Notes: generated from the sequence alone by a model not told the origin. A stretch of DNA of 64,000 bases from Streptomyces sp. CG1 (GCF_041080625.1 NZ_CP163518.1:3782001-3846000); one strand, 5' to 3'. Positions 18,719 to 27,494 are shown, numbered from the stretch's first letter. Numbers and translations: made by a program.

Positions 18719-19066
18719 TTGGCGAGCAGGAGCGCCGACGCACTCCTGACGACAGCGGGGACCGCCTCCGCCGACGACATCGTCCCGCTCACCACCAGCC
18801 ACTGGGTCGGCCTCTACAACTACCCCAACACCTCGGGAGGCAAGATCGGGTGGGGGGACGTCCCCCCGGGCGGCGCGGTCTACGCCCAGTGCTGGACCGT
18901 CGGCGAGAGCATCGGCACCTACGGCGACACCTGGTACAGGGTGAACCAGGTGAACTACGGCAACGGTTGGTACTGGACCGGCAACGCCTACGTTTTCGCC
19001 GGATACGCCGACAACAACGCCCACAGCGTCAACCGGGACCCCAACATCCCCCCATGCCGATCATGA
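18719..19066 (+). pseudogene. Secreted SH3-like protein lacking a normal start
   Basis: About 115 codons give a small exported SH3-like protein (DIVPLTTSHWVGLYNYPNTS, then WYRVNQVNYGNGWYWTGNAY; paired Cys near the end). Only the tail of a signal peptide remains (ALLTTAGTASA). The only upstream starts are a TTG at 18719 or codons inside the ArsR remnant, and no ribosome site is seen. The 5' end was probably lost in the same events that damaged the neighbouring regulator. Confidence 0.5.
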
Positions 19067-19224
19067 CGACACCGGGCGCTGACCGGAACACGGTGCTCGA
19101 CCCGGCGTAGCGACGGCGGTCCGGCGGGGCCGTGTTCGCTCGGCGGGGCCGCCGCGGGGCGCGCCCAGCCGCGATGGGCCCACGGACGACCGAGGGCCCG
19201 TCGCGGCACCACCGAACGGAGCAC

Positions 19225-20712
19225 TCAGGCTCCGACGTGTGCCGTCAGCGCCGCCTCGATTCCCTCCGTGTCGGCCGAGTCCGCCGCCCAGGCCGCGTAG
19301 CCGTCGGGGCGTACCAGCACGGTCGTACGGCGGGCGCTCGCCCAGTGCGCGACAGTCAGCCGGCCGGCGCGGGCCGGACCCGTTTCGTACGGCTCCGGGG
19401 TGATCAGGACGAACCGGCCGCCGCGCAGCGCCTCGTAGAGGCGGCCGCCGCCGGCCAGGGTGACGTCCGGGACGCGGGTGCCGGTCAGGCGGTGGGCGCC
19501 GCGGGGTGCCGGGTAGCGGTAGCCGATGCCGGTGACCTGGGCGGCGACCGCGCGCCGGGCGGGGCCTACGGCGTTCAGGAACGCGGTGAGCGCGGCGCGC
19601 GCCGCGAGGGTCCAGGGGCGCTTTGCCATGGCGAGGCGGACGATCCCGCCGCTGCTGCGCAGCACCGCCCGGCCCACGCGGTGCCGTTCGGCCTGGTAGG
19701 TGTCGAGGAGCGCGGGGTCGGCGTGGCCGGTGCCGACCGCTGCCAGCTTCCAGCTCAGGTTGGCCGCGTCCTGGAGCCCGGTGTTCATGCCCTGGCCGCC
19801 GGCCGGGGTGTGCACGTGCGCGGCGTCGCCGGCCAGGAAGACCCGCCCGACCCGGTAGGCGGGCGCCTGCCGTTCGTCGCTGTGGAAGCGGGACATCCAG
19901 CGGGCGTCGTGCATCCCGAAGTCCCTGCCGAGGGCGAGGCGGGTGATCTCCTTGACCTCGGCCAGGTCCAGCGGCGCGTCGTCGGGGACGTCACGGCCGC
20001 GAAGCCAGCCGATCAGCCGGTAGTAGCCGTCGCCGAACGGCGCGAGGAAGGCGAAGGCGTCGCCGACGGCGTCGACGGTGAGCAGGGTCGGCGGCTTCTC
20101 GGCGAGCCTGACGTCGGCGAGGACCACGGACCGGATCACCGACTTGCCCGGGAAGGGCAGCCCGATCGCGTCCCGTACGGCACTGCGCATGCCGTCGGCG
20201 CCGACGACGTACGCCGCCCGCAGGCTCTCCGTACGCCCCTCGGGCCCGCGCGCCTCGACGGTCACCCCGTCCACGTCCTGCGTGAGCCCGGCCATCTCGG
20301 TCTCGTACCGGAAGTCGACGCCCGCCTCGACCGCACGCCGCTCCAGGACCTTCTCGACCTCGTACTGCGGGAGGACCAGGAGGTGGCGGAACCGGGAGGG
20401 GAGAGCCGAGAGGTCCATGCCGAGCCGGCCGAAGAGGCGGAGGCGGTCGAGCGGCCGGCCCACGGACTCCAGGTCGTCGGCGAGGCCACGCGCGTCGAGC
20501 TGTTCGAGGGTGCGGGCGTGCAGGACGAAGGCGCGGGAGAGGTTGCTGATCTTGTGGGGGCGCTTTTCGAGAACGGTGACTGGGACGCCGGCGGTGGCGA
20601 GGTCGCCGGCGAGGAGCAGGCCCGTGGGACCGGAGCCGACGACGATGACGGTTCCCGGGGTGTCGGTGATGCGAGTGGTGTCGTTGTTGCCCGTGGTGCC
20701 GGTGCCGGTCAT
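19225..20712 (-). CDS. FAD-dependent aromatic/antibiotic monooxygenase
   Basis: A 495-residue class A flavoprotein hydroxylase related to PheA/TfdB and rifampicin monooxygenases. Motifs: the dinucleotide loop VVGSGPTGLLLAGDLA near residues 24-39, the DG motif VVGADGMRSAVRDA near 168-181, and the GD motif FLAGDAAHVHTPAGGQGMN near 285-303. The C-terminal thioredoxin-like domain follows. AGGAGG precedes the ATG. Divergent from a TetR regulator over a six-site operator array, so it is probably induced by its substrate. Confidence 0.88.
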   Translation of the reverse strand: MTGTGTTGNNDTTRITDTPGTVIVVGSGPTGLLLAGDLATAGVPVTVLEKRPHKISNLSRAFVLHARTLEQLDARGLADDLESVGRPLDRLRLFGRLGMDLSALPSRFRHLLVLPQYEVEKVLERRAVEAGVDFRYETEMAGLTQDVDGVTVEARGPEGRTESLRAAYVVGADGMRSAVRDAIGLPFPGKSVIRSVVLADVRLAEKPPTLLTVDAVGDAFAFLAPFGDGYYRLIGWLRGRDVPDDAPLDLAEVKEITRLALGRDFGMHDARWMSRFHSDERQAPAYRVGRVFLAGDAAHVHTPAGGQGMNTGLQDAANLSWKLAAVGTGHADPALLDTYQAERHRVGRAVLRSSGGIVRLAMAKRPWTLAARAALTAFLNAVGPARRAVAAQVTGIGYRYPAPRGAHRLTGTRVPDVTLAGGGRLYEALRGGRFVLITPEPYETGPARAGRLTVAHWASARRTTVLVRPDGYAAWAADSADTEGIEAALTAHVGA

Positions 20713-20728
20713 GAGGGCCTCCTGGATG

Positions 20729-20770
20729 CCAACGCTTGTTGGTCAACACTTGTAGGTCAACGCTTGTTGG
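20729..20770. promoter_or_regulatory. Three tandem 14-bp operator-like repeats (monooxygenase side)
   Basis: Three head-to-tail copies of a 14-mer near the consensus YCAACRCTTGTTGG, at 20729-20742, 20743-20756 and 20757-20770. Each unit is close to palindromic (CCAAC...GTTGG). They lie 17 bases before the monooxygenase start. Likely TetR binding sites. Confidence 0.75.
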
Positions 20771-20798
20771 CAACCGTAGAACCGGACGACGAGACAAG

Positions 20799-20840
20799 TC
20801 AACACTTGTTGGCCTACAGATGTTGGCCTACGCTCGTTGA
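20799..20840. promoter_or_regulatory. Three tandem 14-bp operator-like repeats (TetR side)
   Basis: Copies at 20799-20812, 20813-20826 and 20827-20840, ending one base before the TetR ATG. The gap to the other array is 28 bases, exactly two units, so all six stay in one 14-bp register. No Shine-Dalgarno sequence fits between the array and the ATG, which suggests a leaderless or very short-leader mRNA. Confidence 0.72.
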
Positions 20841-20841
20841 C

Positions 20842-21420
20842 ATGACTGGCAGCACCAAGCCCACTCAGGCGCGCCGCTCCGACGCCACCCGTACCGCGAT
20901 CCTCGACGCCGCCCGCGAGCGGTTCGCCGCCGACGGCTACGACCGGGCCACCATCCGGGCGATCGCCAAGGACGCACGCATCGACCCGTCGATGGTGATG
21001 CGGTACTTCGGCAGCAAGGAGGGACTGTTCGCGGCGGCCGTCGCGCTGGATCTGCGGATGCCCGATCTGACGCGGATGTCACGGGAGGAGGTGGGGCGGG
21101 CGCTGGTGGGCCACTTCCTCAACCTGTGGGAGGAGAACGAGGAGCTGACGGCCGTCCTCCGGGTCGGCGTCACCAACGGGGCCGGGGCCGAGCGCATGCA
21201 GGGCATCTTCCGGGACCAGCTGCTGCCGATGGCCCGGCAGGTCTGCCCCGACCCCGAACAGGTCCCGGTCCGGGCCGCGTTGTGCGCCGCGCAGCTGCTC
21301 GGGCTGGCCCTGACCCGCTACGTCCTGCGATTGCCGTCTGCGCGGGAACTCACCCGCGAGGAACTGCTCGCGTGGCTCGGGCCGACCGTGCAGCGGTACC
21401 TGACCGCGCCGAGTCCCTGA
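20842..21420 (+). CDS. TetR-family repressor
   Basis: A 192-residue TetR regulator. The HTH is near residues 15-58 (ATRTAILDAARERFAADGYD, TIRAIAKDARIDPSMVMRYF), followed by a helical ligand-binding domain (FRDQLLPMARQV near 118). It is divergent from the FAD monooxygenase, and both promoters are covered by six 14-bp repeats, so it almost certainly represses itself and that gene. Confidence 0.9.
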   Translation: MTGSTKPTQARRSDATRTAILDAARERFAADGYDRATIRAIAKDARIDPSMVMRYFGSKEGLFAAAVALDLRMPDLTRMSREEVGRALVGHFLNLWEENEELTAVLRVGVTNGAGAERMQGIFRDQLLPMARQVCPDPEQVPVRAALCAAQLLGLALTRYVLRLPSARELTREELLAWLGPTVQRYLTAPSP

Positions 21421-21448
21421 ACGCCGAGTCCCTGAGCCACGCACACCC

Positions 21449-21495
21449 CGAGGGCACCGGCCCGGCCCGGGTACGGCGTCGCGCATACCGGCGGA
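21449..21495. repeat. Intergenic repeat, copy 1
   Basis: About 45 bases, GGCCCGGCCCGGGTACGGCG at the core, nearly identical to 24390-24439. The core is followed by a TACCGGC that can fold back on it. It lies between tetR and the XRE gene. Confidence 0.5.
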
Positions 21496-21588
21496 GGTCG
21501 CGAGCGCATCACATCACCATGTCACCCGAGAGCGAGCCGTGATGAGGCGAGGGGAGACACCCGAAGAGGCGAGGACGGGGACCCTGGC

Positions 21589-22539
21589 TCAGCCGACGGA
21601 GGCGTGGGCCGAGGACGGCGCGCCGACGGGGTACGACTCGGCGGCCGGCTCCGGATGGCCCAGGAGCGCCGGCTCCGGTCGGGCATCCGCGGACTCCAGG
21701 CGGAGCATGGCTTGCTCGTCCGGGGTGCCGGGGGCTGCCTGGTAGACCACCATCCGCTGGCCCCCCGTCCGGGCCAGCCGCATGACCTCGTACGTCAGGG
21801 TTATCGGTCCGACCTTCGGATGCCGGAAGGTCTTCTGCCCGCCGCCGCGCTCGCAGACGTCGTACCGCTCCCAGAGTCGCGCGAACTCCGGTGACTTCAG
21901 CACCAGTTCGCCGACGAGCGCGGTGAGCTCCGGGTCGTCCGGGTCGGCCCCGGCGACCGCCCGCAGATGCGCCACCGAGAGCGCGACGTTCTCCTCCCAC
22001 GGCTCGTAGAGCGCCCGGCCGACCGGGTGGAGGAAGACATAGCGGGTCAGATTGCGCCGGTCCTCAGGCCAGTCCCAGAGCCCGGGCAGCAGCCGCCGAC
22101 CGGGCGGGTTCGCGGCCAGTACGCGGTTGTAGCGGCTCACCACATAGGCGGGCAGCGGGCGCACCGACTCCAGCATCTGCAGGACCGAGTCGCGGACGGC
22201 GTGATCCGAGGAGGCCGGCAGCTCGGCGATCCGGCCGGAGGCCAACTCCGCGAGTTCGTGAAGGCGTTCGTAAGCGTCGCCGCGCAGGCGCAGGGCGCGG
22301 CCGAGGGCGTCCACGACGGCGGGAGAGGGGTTGGCCTCCCGGCCGCGCTCCAGGCGGATGTAGTAGTCGACGCTCACCCCGGCCAGCGCGGCCAACTCCT
22401 CCCGGCGCAGTCCGGGAGTGCGGCGCAGGCCCGCGCCGGCCGGGAGGCCGACGTCTTCCGGGCGGACCTGCGCCCTGCGGGCCTTCAGATATCTGCCGAG
22501 CTCGGTGCCTCGGGCGTCTGCTGCTGCCATTCGACCCAT
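21589..22539 (-). CDS. XRE-family regulator with MmyB-like ligand domain
   Basis: A 316-residue helix-turn-helix regulator. The HTH is near residues 35-90 (RREELAALAGVSVDYYIRLE, with the family signature RGREANPSPAVVDALGRAL). The C-terminal MmyB-like domain follows (PAYVVSRYNRVLAANPPGRR, LFxHP-like YVFLHPVGRALYEPW). Start codons at 22539 and 22530 are both possible and neither has a strong ribosome site. It is divergent from the DHA2-type transporter, a common pairing in Streptomyces. Confidence 0.88.
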   Translation of the reverse strand: MGRMAAADARGTELGRYLKARRAQVRPEDVGLPAGAGLRRTPGLRREELAALAGVSVDYYIRLERGREANPSPAVVDALGRALRLRGDAYERLHELAELASGRIAELPASSDHAVRDSVLQMLESVRPLPAYVVSRYNRVLAANPPGRRLLPGLWDWPEDRRNLTRYVFLHPVGRALYEPWEENVALSVAHLRAVAGADPDDPELTALVGELVLKSPEFARLWERYDVCERGGGQKTFRHPKVGPITLTYEVMRLARTGGQRMVVYQAAPGTPDEQAMLRLESADARPEPALLGHPEPAAESYPVGAPSSAHASVG

Positions 22540-22777
22540 TGTGGCAGGTGGGCGAGGAACGTGGGGGGCCCTGTCAGGGCCTGGAACGCGGCACCCCGGG
22601 AACAGCGCGGCCTTCCGGGTGGCCGCGTGGGGGCGGAGAGTTGTTCCCGCAGCGGGCGGCCCGGCCGCCGGGGCCCAGGGGGTGCGAGACACCGGACCGC
22701 GGCCCGGCGGGCTGGGGCCGCCCGCCCCAGTTCTTCTGACGAATACTCAATCAGCTTGCTTTTACGAGGAGTTCACC

Positions 22778-24262
22778 ATGCGGTCCGCCTCTCCCTTTTC
22801 CGTGTCCCGGTCCACCACGCCCGCCCGCGGGCACGGCACCGAGCCTGCGGCGCCCACGCTCCGGCGGCGCCGGCCGGACCGGGCCCGACCAGCCGCGCCG
22901 CCCACCGGCGCCCGCGCCACGCCGCGGCGGAACGGCGTCGCGCTGGTCGCTTCGCTGCTCGGCTTCACAGTGATCACCATCGACGTCTCGGCCGTGAACA
23001 TCGCGCTGCCTGCGATCCGGGGCTCCCTCAACGGCGGGATGGCCGGGCTGCAGTGGGTGGTGGACGCGTACACCCTGATGTTCGCGGCCCTGATGCTCTC
23101 CGCCGGCGCCCTCGCCGACCGGGCCGGCGCCCGCCGCGCCTACGCCTGGGGCATCGCTCTGTTCACCCTCGCCTCCCTCGGTTGCGCGCTCGCGCCCGGC
23201 ATCGGTGTGCTGGTCGGCGCGCGCGTGGCCCAGGGCGGCGCCGCCGCGGTCGTGATGCCGGCCTCGCTGGCGCTGATCCGGCAGGCCTACGAGGACGCCC
23301 GGGCGCGCGCCCGCGCCATCGCGCTGTGGACGGTCGGCGGCTCGGTGGCGATGGCGGCGGGTCCCGTACTGGGTGGGCTGCTCACCGACTCGGCCGGCTG
23401 GCGGGCGGTCTTCCTGCTCAACCTCCCGGTGGGCGCGGTGATCCTGGGTCTGCTGGTGCGGGTGGAGCGCTCCCCGCGCCGCCCCGCCGCGCTGGACGGC
23501 GGCGGCCAGCTCACCGCCGTACTGGCCCTGGCCGGGTTGGCCTTCGCGGTGATCGAGGGCGGCCACCTGGGCTGGACCAGCGGCCCTGTGCTGGCTGCCG
23601 CTGCGCTAGCCGTTGCCTCCGGGTACGCCTTCCGCGTGGTGGAGGCCCGGCACCGCCGGCCCATGGTTCCGCTGCCCATGCTGACGGACCGCCGGGTGGC
23701 CGTGTCGCTCGCGGTCGGTTTCGCCGTCAACGCCGCCTTCTACGGCGGGATCTTCCTCCTCGGGCTGTACTACCAGCAGCTGCGCGGGATGTCGGCGGTC
23801 ACGGCCGGGCTGATGTTCGTCCCGATGTCAGCGGTGGTGACGGCGACCAACCTGGTCTCGCCGCGGCTGGCGGAGCGGATCGGGCGACGGCCGGTGATCG
23901 TCACCGGTCAGCTGATCTTCGCCGGAGCGATGCTGGCCATGCTGCCGCTGGCCGCGCACACCCCGGTGTGGCTGGTGCTGGTCCTGCTGTTGCCGCTGAG
24001 CATCGGCGGGGCGCTCGCGGTACCCGCGCTGACCGCGCTGCTGATGGACGCCGTCCCGGGAGAGCGCGCAGGGACCGCGTCGGGGCTGCTCAACTCCTTC
24101 CGCCAGACCGGCGGCGCGCTCGCGGTCGCCCTCTTCGGCAGTCTGCTCTCCGGGCCCGGCGACGGCTTCTCCCTCCCGGGCATGTACCTCGGCCTCCTCG
24201 CCGTCGCCGCCCTCCTCCTCTGCACCGCTGCCCTCTCCCGCCTCCTCCTGCCGCGCGGCTGA
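22778..24262 (+). CDS. MFS transporter (14-TM, DHA2 type)
   Basis: A 494-residue drug/H+ antiporter-like exporter with about fourteen hydrophobic segments. TM1 is VALVASLLGFTVITIDVSAV, followed by the DHA2 signature NIALPAI and LQWVVDAYTL near 75-100; motif A is ALADRAGARRAY near 110. The first 50 residues are an unusually long Arg/Pro-rich cytoplasmic tail. The ATG at 22778 follows GAGGAG. Likely controlled by the divergent XRE gene. Confidence 0.87.
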   Translation: MRSASPFSVSRSTTPARGHGTEPAAPTLRRRRPDRARPAAPPTGARATPRRNGVALVASLLGFTVITIDVSAVNIALPAIRGSLNGGMAGLQWVVDAYTLMFAALMLSAGALADRAGARRAYAWGIALFTLASLGCALAPGIGVLVGARVAQGGAAAVVMPASLALIRQAYEDARARARAIALWTVGGSVAMAAGPVLGGLLTDSAGWRAVFLLNLPVGAVILGLLVRVERSPRRPAALDGGGQLTAVLALAGLAFAVIEGGHLGWTSGPVLAAAALAVASGYAFRVVEARHRRPMVPLPMLTDRRVAVSLAVGFAVNAAFYGGIFLLGLYYQQLRGMSAVTAGLMFVPMSAVVTATNLVSPRLAERIGRRPVIVTGQLIFAGAMLAMLPLAAHTPVWLVLVLLLPLSIGGALAVPALTALLMDAVPGERAGTASGLLNSFRQTGGALAVALFGSLLSGPGDGFSLPGMYLGLLAVAALLLCTAALSRLLLPRG

Positions 24263-24273
24263 GCCCCCGTCGA

Positions 24274-24307
24274 TCGGCCCGGTACCCGGCTGGGAGTACC
24301 GGGCCGA
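24274..24307. terminator. Terminator hairpin after the DHA2 transporter
   Basis: TCGGCCCGGTAC pairs perfectly with GTACCGGGCCGA (12 bp) around a 10-base loop, 11 bases after the stop. Confidence 0.75.
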
Positions 24308-24389
24308 GGCACGTGTGTACTCCGGACGGGAGCGTCGTCGTTCAGGTGAGCTGGTTCGGCCGGCGTGGCCCGAGCCGAACGACAAAACG

Positions 24390-24439
24390 CCGAGGGCGCC
24401 GGCCCGGCCCGGGTACGGCGGTGTGCGCGTACCGGCGGG
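24390..24439. repeat. Intergenic repeat, copy 2
   Basis: Second copy of the element at 21449-21495: about 30 identical bases with one change, then a divergent loop and the TACCGGC arm. The two copies flank the XRE/MFS pair. Confidence 0.5.
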
Positions 24440-24475
24440 AGGGCGGCGCCCCCGGCGGAGGAAACCGGGGTCCGG

Positions 24476-24757
24476 TCAGGCCTTGGCGCCCGCTCCGGAC
24501 TTCGCGTTGGTGCGGGACGAGGGCTTGATGGTCCTGATCTTGGACCTGTCCAGCGCCATCACCAGACCGGTGATGACCGCGAACAGGGCGAGCGGGATCA
24601 GCACGTAGAGCCCCAGCGTCTGGATGACGCTCAGGCCGGGGCCGGGGTCGTCACCGTCGTCGCGGGTCAGCGCGAGCGCGGGGGACGACATGAGCAGCAT
24701 CATCAGCGTCGTACCGGCGGCCAGGGCGCCGGCGCGCAGGGCGTTCTTCTTGTCCAC
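24476..24757 (-). CDS. Small exported membrane protein, unknown function
   Basis: A 93-residue protein. Residues 9-29 form a signal peptide (AGALAAGTTLMMLLMSSPALA), followed by an acidic stretch (TRDDGDDPGPG) and one strong membrane helix near 42-67 (IQTLGLYVLIPLALFAVITG). The cytoplasmic tail is basic (KIRTIKPSSRTNAKSGAGAK). It lies just downstream of malQ on the same strand, 4 bases apart, so it is probably co-transcribed. Family not recognised; the layout suggests a conserved actinobacterial protein. Confidence 0.75.
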   Translation of the reverse strand: MDKKNALRAGALAAGTTLMMLLMSSPALALTRDDGDDPGPGLSVIQTLGLYVLIPLALFAVITGLVMALDRSKIRTIKPSSRTNAKSGAGAKA

Positions 24758-24761
24758 GATC

Positions 24762-26969
24762 TCAAGTTAGCGAACCGCCCGGAAGGGCGCGCGCCCGGGG
24801 TCCCATAGCAGTGGCGGACACTCCTGCGAACTGCGTGAATACGGCGAGTAGTGCGCTCAGCCGGGGCAACGCCGTCAATTCCTCCAGCGGCACCGGCCGA
24901 CCCTCGCGGTCGGCGATCGGCAGCCGCCAGTTCGGGTACTGGTCCCAGGTCCCCGGAAGGTTCTGCGGACGGCGGTCGCCGACGCCGTCCGGGAGCCAGA
25001 CGCCGATCAGCCGGGCCGGAGTGCGCAGCAGGAAGCGGTGGACGGCGCGGATCTCCTCCTCCTCGTCCGTGCCGGGCGGCCCGGCGGCTGCACGGTCCAC
25101 CAGGCCGAGGCTGCCGAGCAGGGCGAGCCATTCCGCGGTGTCGGCGGTGGCCTCGGCGCGTTCCTCGGCCGCCGGGCGCGTGAGCAGGCCGAGGCGGGCG
25201 CGCAGGTCGACGTGGTCGCCGGTGAGCCGGGCCGCGGTGGGCGGCAGGTCGTGGGTGGTCGCGGTGGCCAGGCAGTCAGCGCGCCAGCGGTCGGGCGGCA
25301 GCGGGCGCCCGTCGCCGTCCCAGTCGCGTTCGAACCACAGCACCGAGGTGCCGAGCACCCCGCGCCGCTGCAGCGTCTCGCGCACACCGGGCTCCACGGT
25401 GCCCAGGTCCTCGCCGATGACGACGGCCCCGGCGCGGGTCGCCTCCAGGGCGAGGATGGCGAGCATGGCCTCGGCGTCGTAACGGACGTACGTGCCCTCG
25501 GTGGGCGGGCTGCCCTGGGGGACCCACCACAGCCGGAACAGGCCCATGACGTGGTCGATGCGCAGGGCGCCGGCATAGCGGAAGAGGGCGCGCAGCAGGT
25601 CGCGGTAGGGGGCGTGGCCGGTGGCGGCGAGCCGGTCGGGGCGCCAGGGCGGCAGGCCCCAGTCCTGGCCGCGGGCGTTGAAGGCGTCGGGCGGGGCGCC
25701 GACGGACGTGCCCGCGGCGAACACGTCCTGCTGGGCCCAGGCATCGGCGCCGGCGGGGTGCACGCCGACGGCGAGGTCGTGCACGATCCCGACCGGCATG
25801 CCGGCCTCCGACGCGACCCGCTGGGCGCCGCGGAGCTGGTCGTCAGTGAGCCAGGCGAGGCGGGTGTGGAACGCGACCCGGTCGGCGAGGTCGGTACGAG
25901 CGCGGGCGGTGGCGGCCGAGCGGGGGTCGCGCAGCTCGTCGGGCCAGTGGTGCCAGTCGGAGCCGTGGGTCTCGGCGAGGGCGTACCAGGTGGCGTGGTC
26001 CTCGAGGGCCTGGCCGTGGGCGGCGCGGAAGTCGTCGTAGGCGGCCTGCCGGCCGGGGCCGAGGGGGACGGCCAGCACCAGCTCCAGGGCCTCGCGCTTC
26101 AGATCCCACACCGCGTCCCGGTCGATGAGGGCGCCCTTGTCGAGGACGGCGGCGCGCAGCCGCTCGGCCCGCTCCAGCAGGGCGCTCAGCCGCTCGCGGC
26201 CCTCGACGTGCGCGAACTCGGGGACGGCCTCGATCCGCAGGTGCACGGGGTCGGGGAAGCGGCGGGAGGACGGGCGGTACGGGGAGGGGTCGGTGGGGGC
26301 GCCGGGTACGGCCGCGTGCAACGGGTTGACCTGGACGAATCCGGCGCCGGCGGTGCGTCCGGCCCAGCCGGCCAGCTCGGCGAGGTCACCGAGGTCGCCC
26401 ATGCCCCAGGAGCGGCGCGAGAGCAGGGAGTACAGCTGGACGAGAAGGCCGTAGGAGCGGCCGGGCGGGGCGGGCAGCCGGTCGGGGGCGACGACGAGGT
26501 GGGCGTGTCCGGTACGTCCGTCGGGTGCGACGGCGGTCACCCGGTGCACCCCGAGCGGCAGCCCTTCGGCCGCCTCCCGCTCCTCCCCGTCCTCGGTCTC
26601 GACGCGCAGACGGGTGCCGGGCGGCAGTGCGGCCAGGGCGGTGGGGCCCTGCGGGTCGCCGGCCCAGTGCACGACGGTCGGCGGCAGCAGGCGCTCACGC
26701 AGCTCGCGTTCCCGTGCGGCGAGCGCGGTGCGTACGGCGCCGGGGGCGGCCGCGTCGACGCCGAGGGCGGCCAGGGCGGCGACCACGGCGGAGGCGGGAA
26801 CGGCGACCGTACGACCGGGGGCGGGGCTGTAGGAGGTGGCGACGCCGTGCAGCGCGGCGAGCCGGGCGAGATCCGCGTCCCCGAGGTCACCGGAGCCCGC
26901 AGAGTCCCCCGAGCACCCCGAGTCCCCAGAGCCCGCTGAGTCCCCGGCGTCCTCGAACCCCGTGGTCAT
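24762..26969 (-). CDS. malQ: 4-alpha-glucanotransferase (GH77)
   Basis: A 735-residue amylomaltase that transfers alpha-1,4-glucan segments during maltodextrin and glycogen metabolism. The GH77 domain starts near 165 (RSYGLLVQLYSLLSRRSWGM). The nucleophile Asp lies in ALRIDHVMGLFRLWW near 465-480, and the acid/base Glu in VIGEDLGTVEPGV near 520. The N-terminal about 150 residues are the extra domain of actinobacterial MalQ. Residues 6-30 are an odd Gly/Ser/Asp repeat (AGDSAGSGDSGCSGDSAGSG), probably disordered. The ATG follows directly on the stop of a small upstream ORF. Confidence 0.92.
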   Translation of the reverse strand: MTTGFEDAGDSAGSGDSGCSGDSAGSGDLGDADLARLAALHGVATSYSPAPGRTVAVPASAVVAALAALGVDAAAPGAVRTALAARERELRERLLPPTVVHWAGDPQGPTALAALPPGTRLRVETEDGEEREAAEGLPLGVHRVTAVAPDGRTGHAHLVVAPDRLPAPPGRSYGLLVQLYSLLSRRSWGMGDLGDLAELAGWAGRTAGAGFVQVNPLHAAVPGAPTDPSPYRPSSRRFPDPVHLRIEAVPEFAHVEGRERLSALLERAERLRAAVLDKGALIDRDAVWDLKREALELVLAVPLGPGRQAAYDDFRAAHGQALEDHATWYALAETHGSDWHHWPDELRDPRSAATARARTDLADRVAFHTRLAWLTDDQLRGAQRVASEAGMPVGIVHDLAVGVHPAGADAWAQQDVFAAGTSVGAPPDAFNARGQDWGLPPWRPDRLAATGHAPYRDLLRALFRYAGALRIDHVMGLFRLWWVPQGSPPTEGTYVRYDAEAMLAILALEATRAGAVVIGEDLGTVEPGVRETLQRRGVLGTSVLWFERDWDGDGRPLPPDRWRADCLATATTHDLPPTAARLTGDHVDLRARLGLLTRPAAEERAEATADTAEWLALLGSLGLVDRAAAGPPGTDEEEEIRAVHRFLLRTPARLIGVWLPDGVGDRRPQNLPGTWDQYPNWRLPIADREGRPVPLEELTALPRLSALLAVFTQFAGVSATAMGPRARALPGGSLT

Positions 26970-27203
26970 CTACAACCCCACGCCGAAGGCGTCGGACTCA
27001 CTGGTCAGCGGGGCGGTCTCGGCGAGCGGCGGCTCGCTGGTCAGGGGCTCGGCGTCGGGCAGGGGCGGCTCGCTGGTCAGTGGAGCCTGGGCGCAGGCGC
27101 TCTCGGCGCTGAAGACGCACAGCGATGCGTCGCCGGTCGTGGCGGACGGGTCCGCCTCGGGTTTCCACTGGGCCGGGATCGAGAGTCGAGTGGGGGCGGC
27201 CAC
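26970..27203 (-). CDS. Small repetitive ORF coupled to malQ
   Basis: A 77-residue protein with a GTG start preceded by GAAGGAG, a convincing ribosome site. Residues 40-70 hold three spaced copies of PLTSE, forming an acidic Pro-rich repeat. No signal peptide or membrane helix. Its TAG stop is immediately followed by the malQ ATG, so translation of malQ may depend on it. No family recognised; it could be a small protein in its own right or mainly a translated leader. Confidence 0.55.
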   Translation of the reverse strand: MAAPTRLSIPAQWKPEADPSATTGDASLCVFSAESACAQAPLTSEPPLPDAEPLTSEPPLAETAPLTSESDAFGVGL

Positions 27204-27494
27204 GAGGGGTCTCCTTCGGGTCGGTCGAACGAGCCGGTCGGATGATGCGGCTTTGAACGGGTTACGGCAGACCTACCCCGAGACCGCGCCCGCACTCGCG
27301 CCCGTTTCCGGAGCACCTGAAAGGGGTGGCCGTGATCCGGCTCCGGAGCGGTGATCGACAGAGAGACAACCCAGAACCCGAAGGGGCGCGGGGCCGCATC
27401 GGCACGCGGCTCCGCCGCGCTGCGCGAGCGGCCACGACCCGGCGCGGCCGCCGCACCACAACCACCACGCCCCCATCAGGCGCAAAACAACACG
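27204..27494. other. Intergenic region, malQ operon leader side
   Basis: About 290 bases between the small ORF and the HNH gene terminator. It must hold the promoter of the small ORF/malQ operon, but no clear -35/-10 pair was found. Frames open here on both strands look like GC-driven chance frames. Confidence 0.4.

Noticed and set aside
20729..20840. Possible CRISPR-like array
   Set aside because: The repeats are 14 bp with no variable spacers and lie between divergent tetR and monooxygenase genes, which fits operators.
19132..20841. Long plus-strand extension of tetR upstream of 20842
   Set aside because: It is the mirror of the FAD monooxygenase coding strand. The TetR N-terminus and operator array place the start at 20842.
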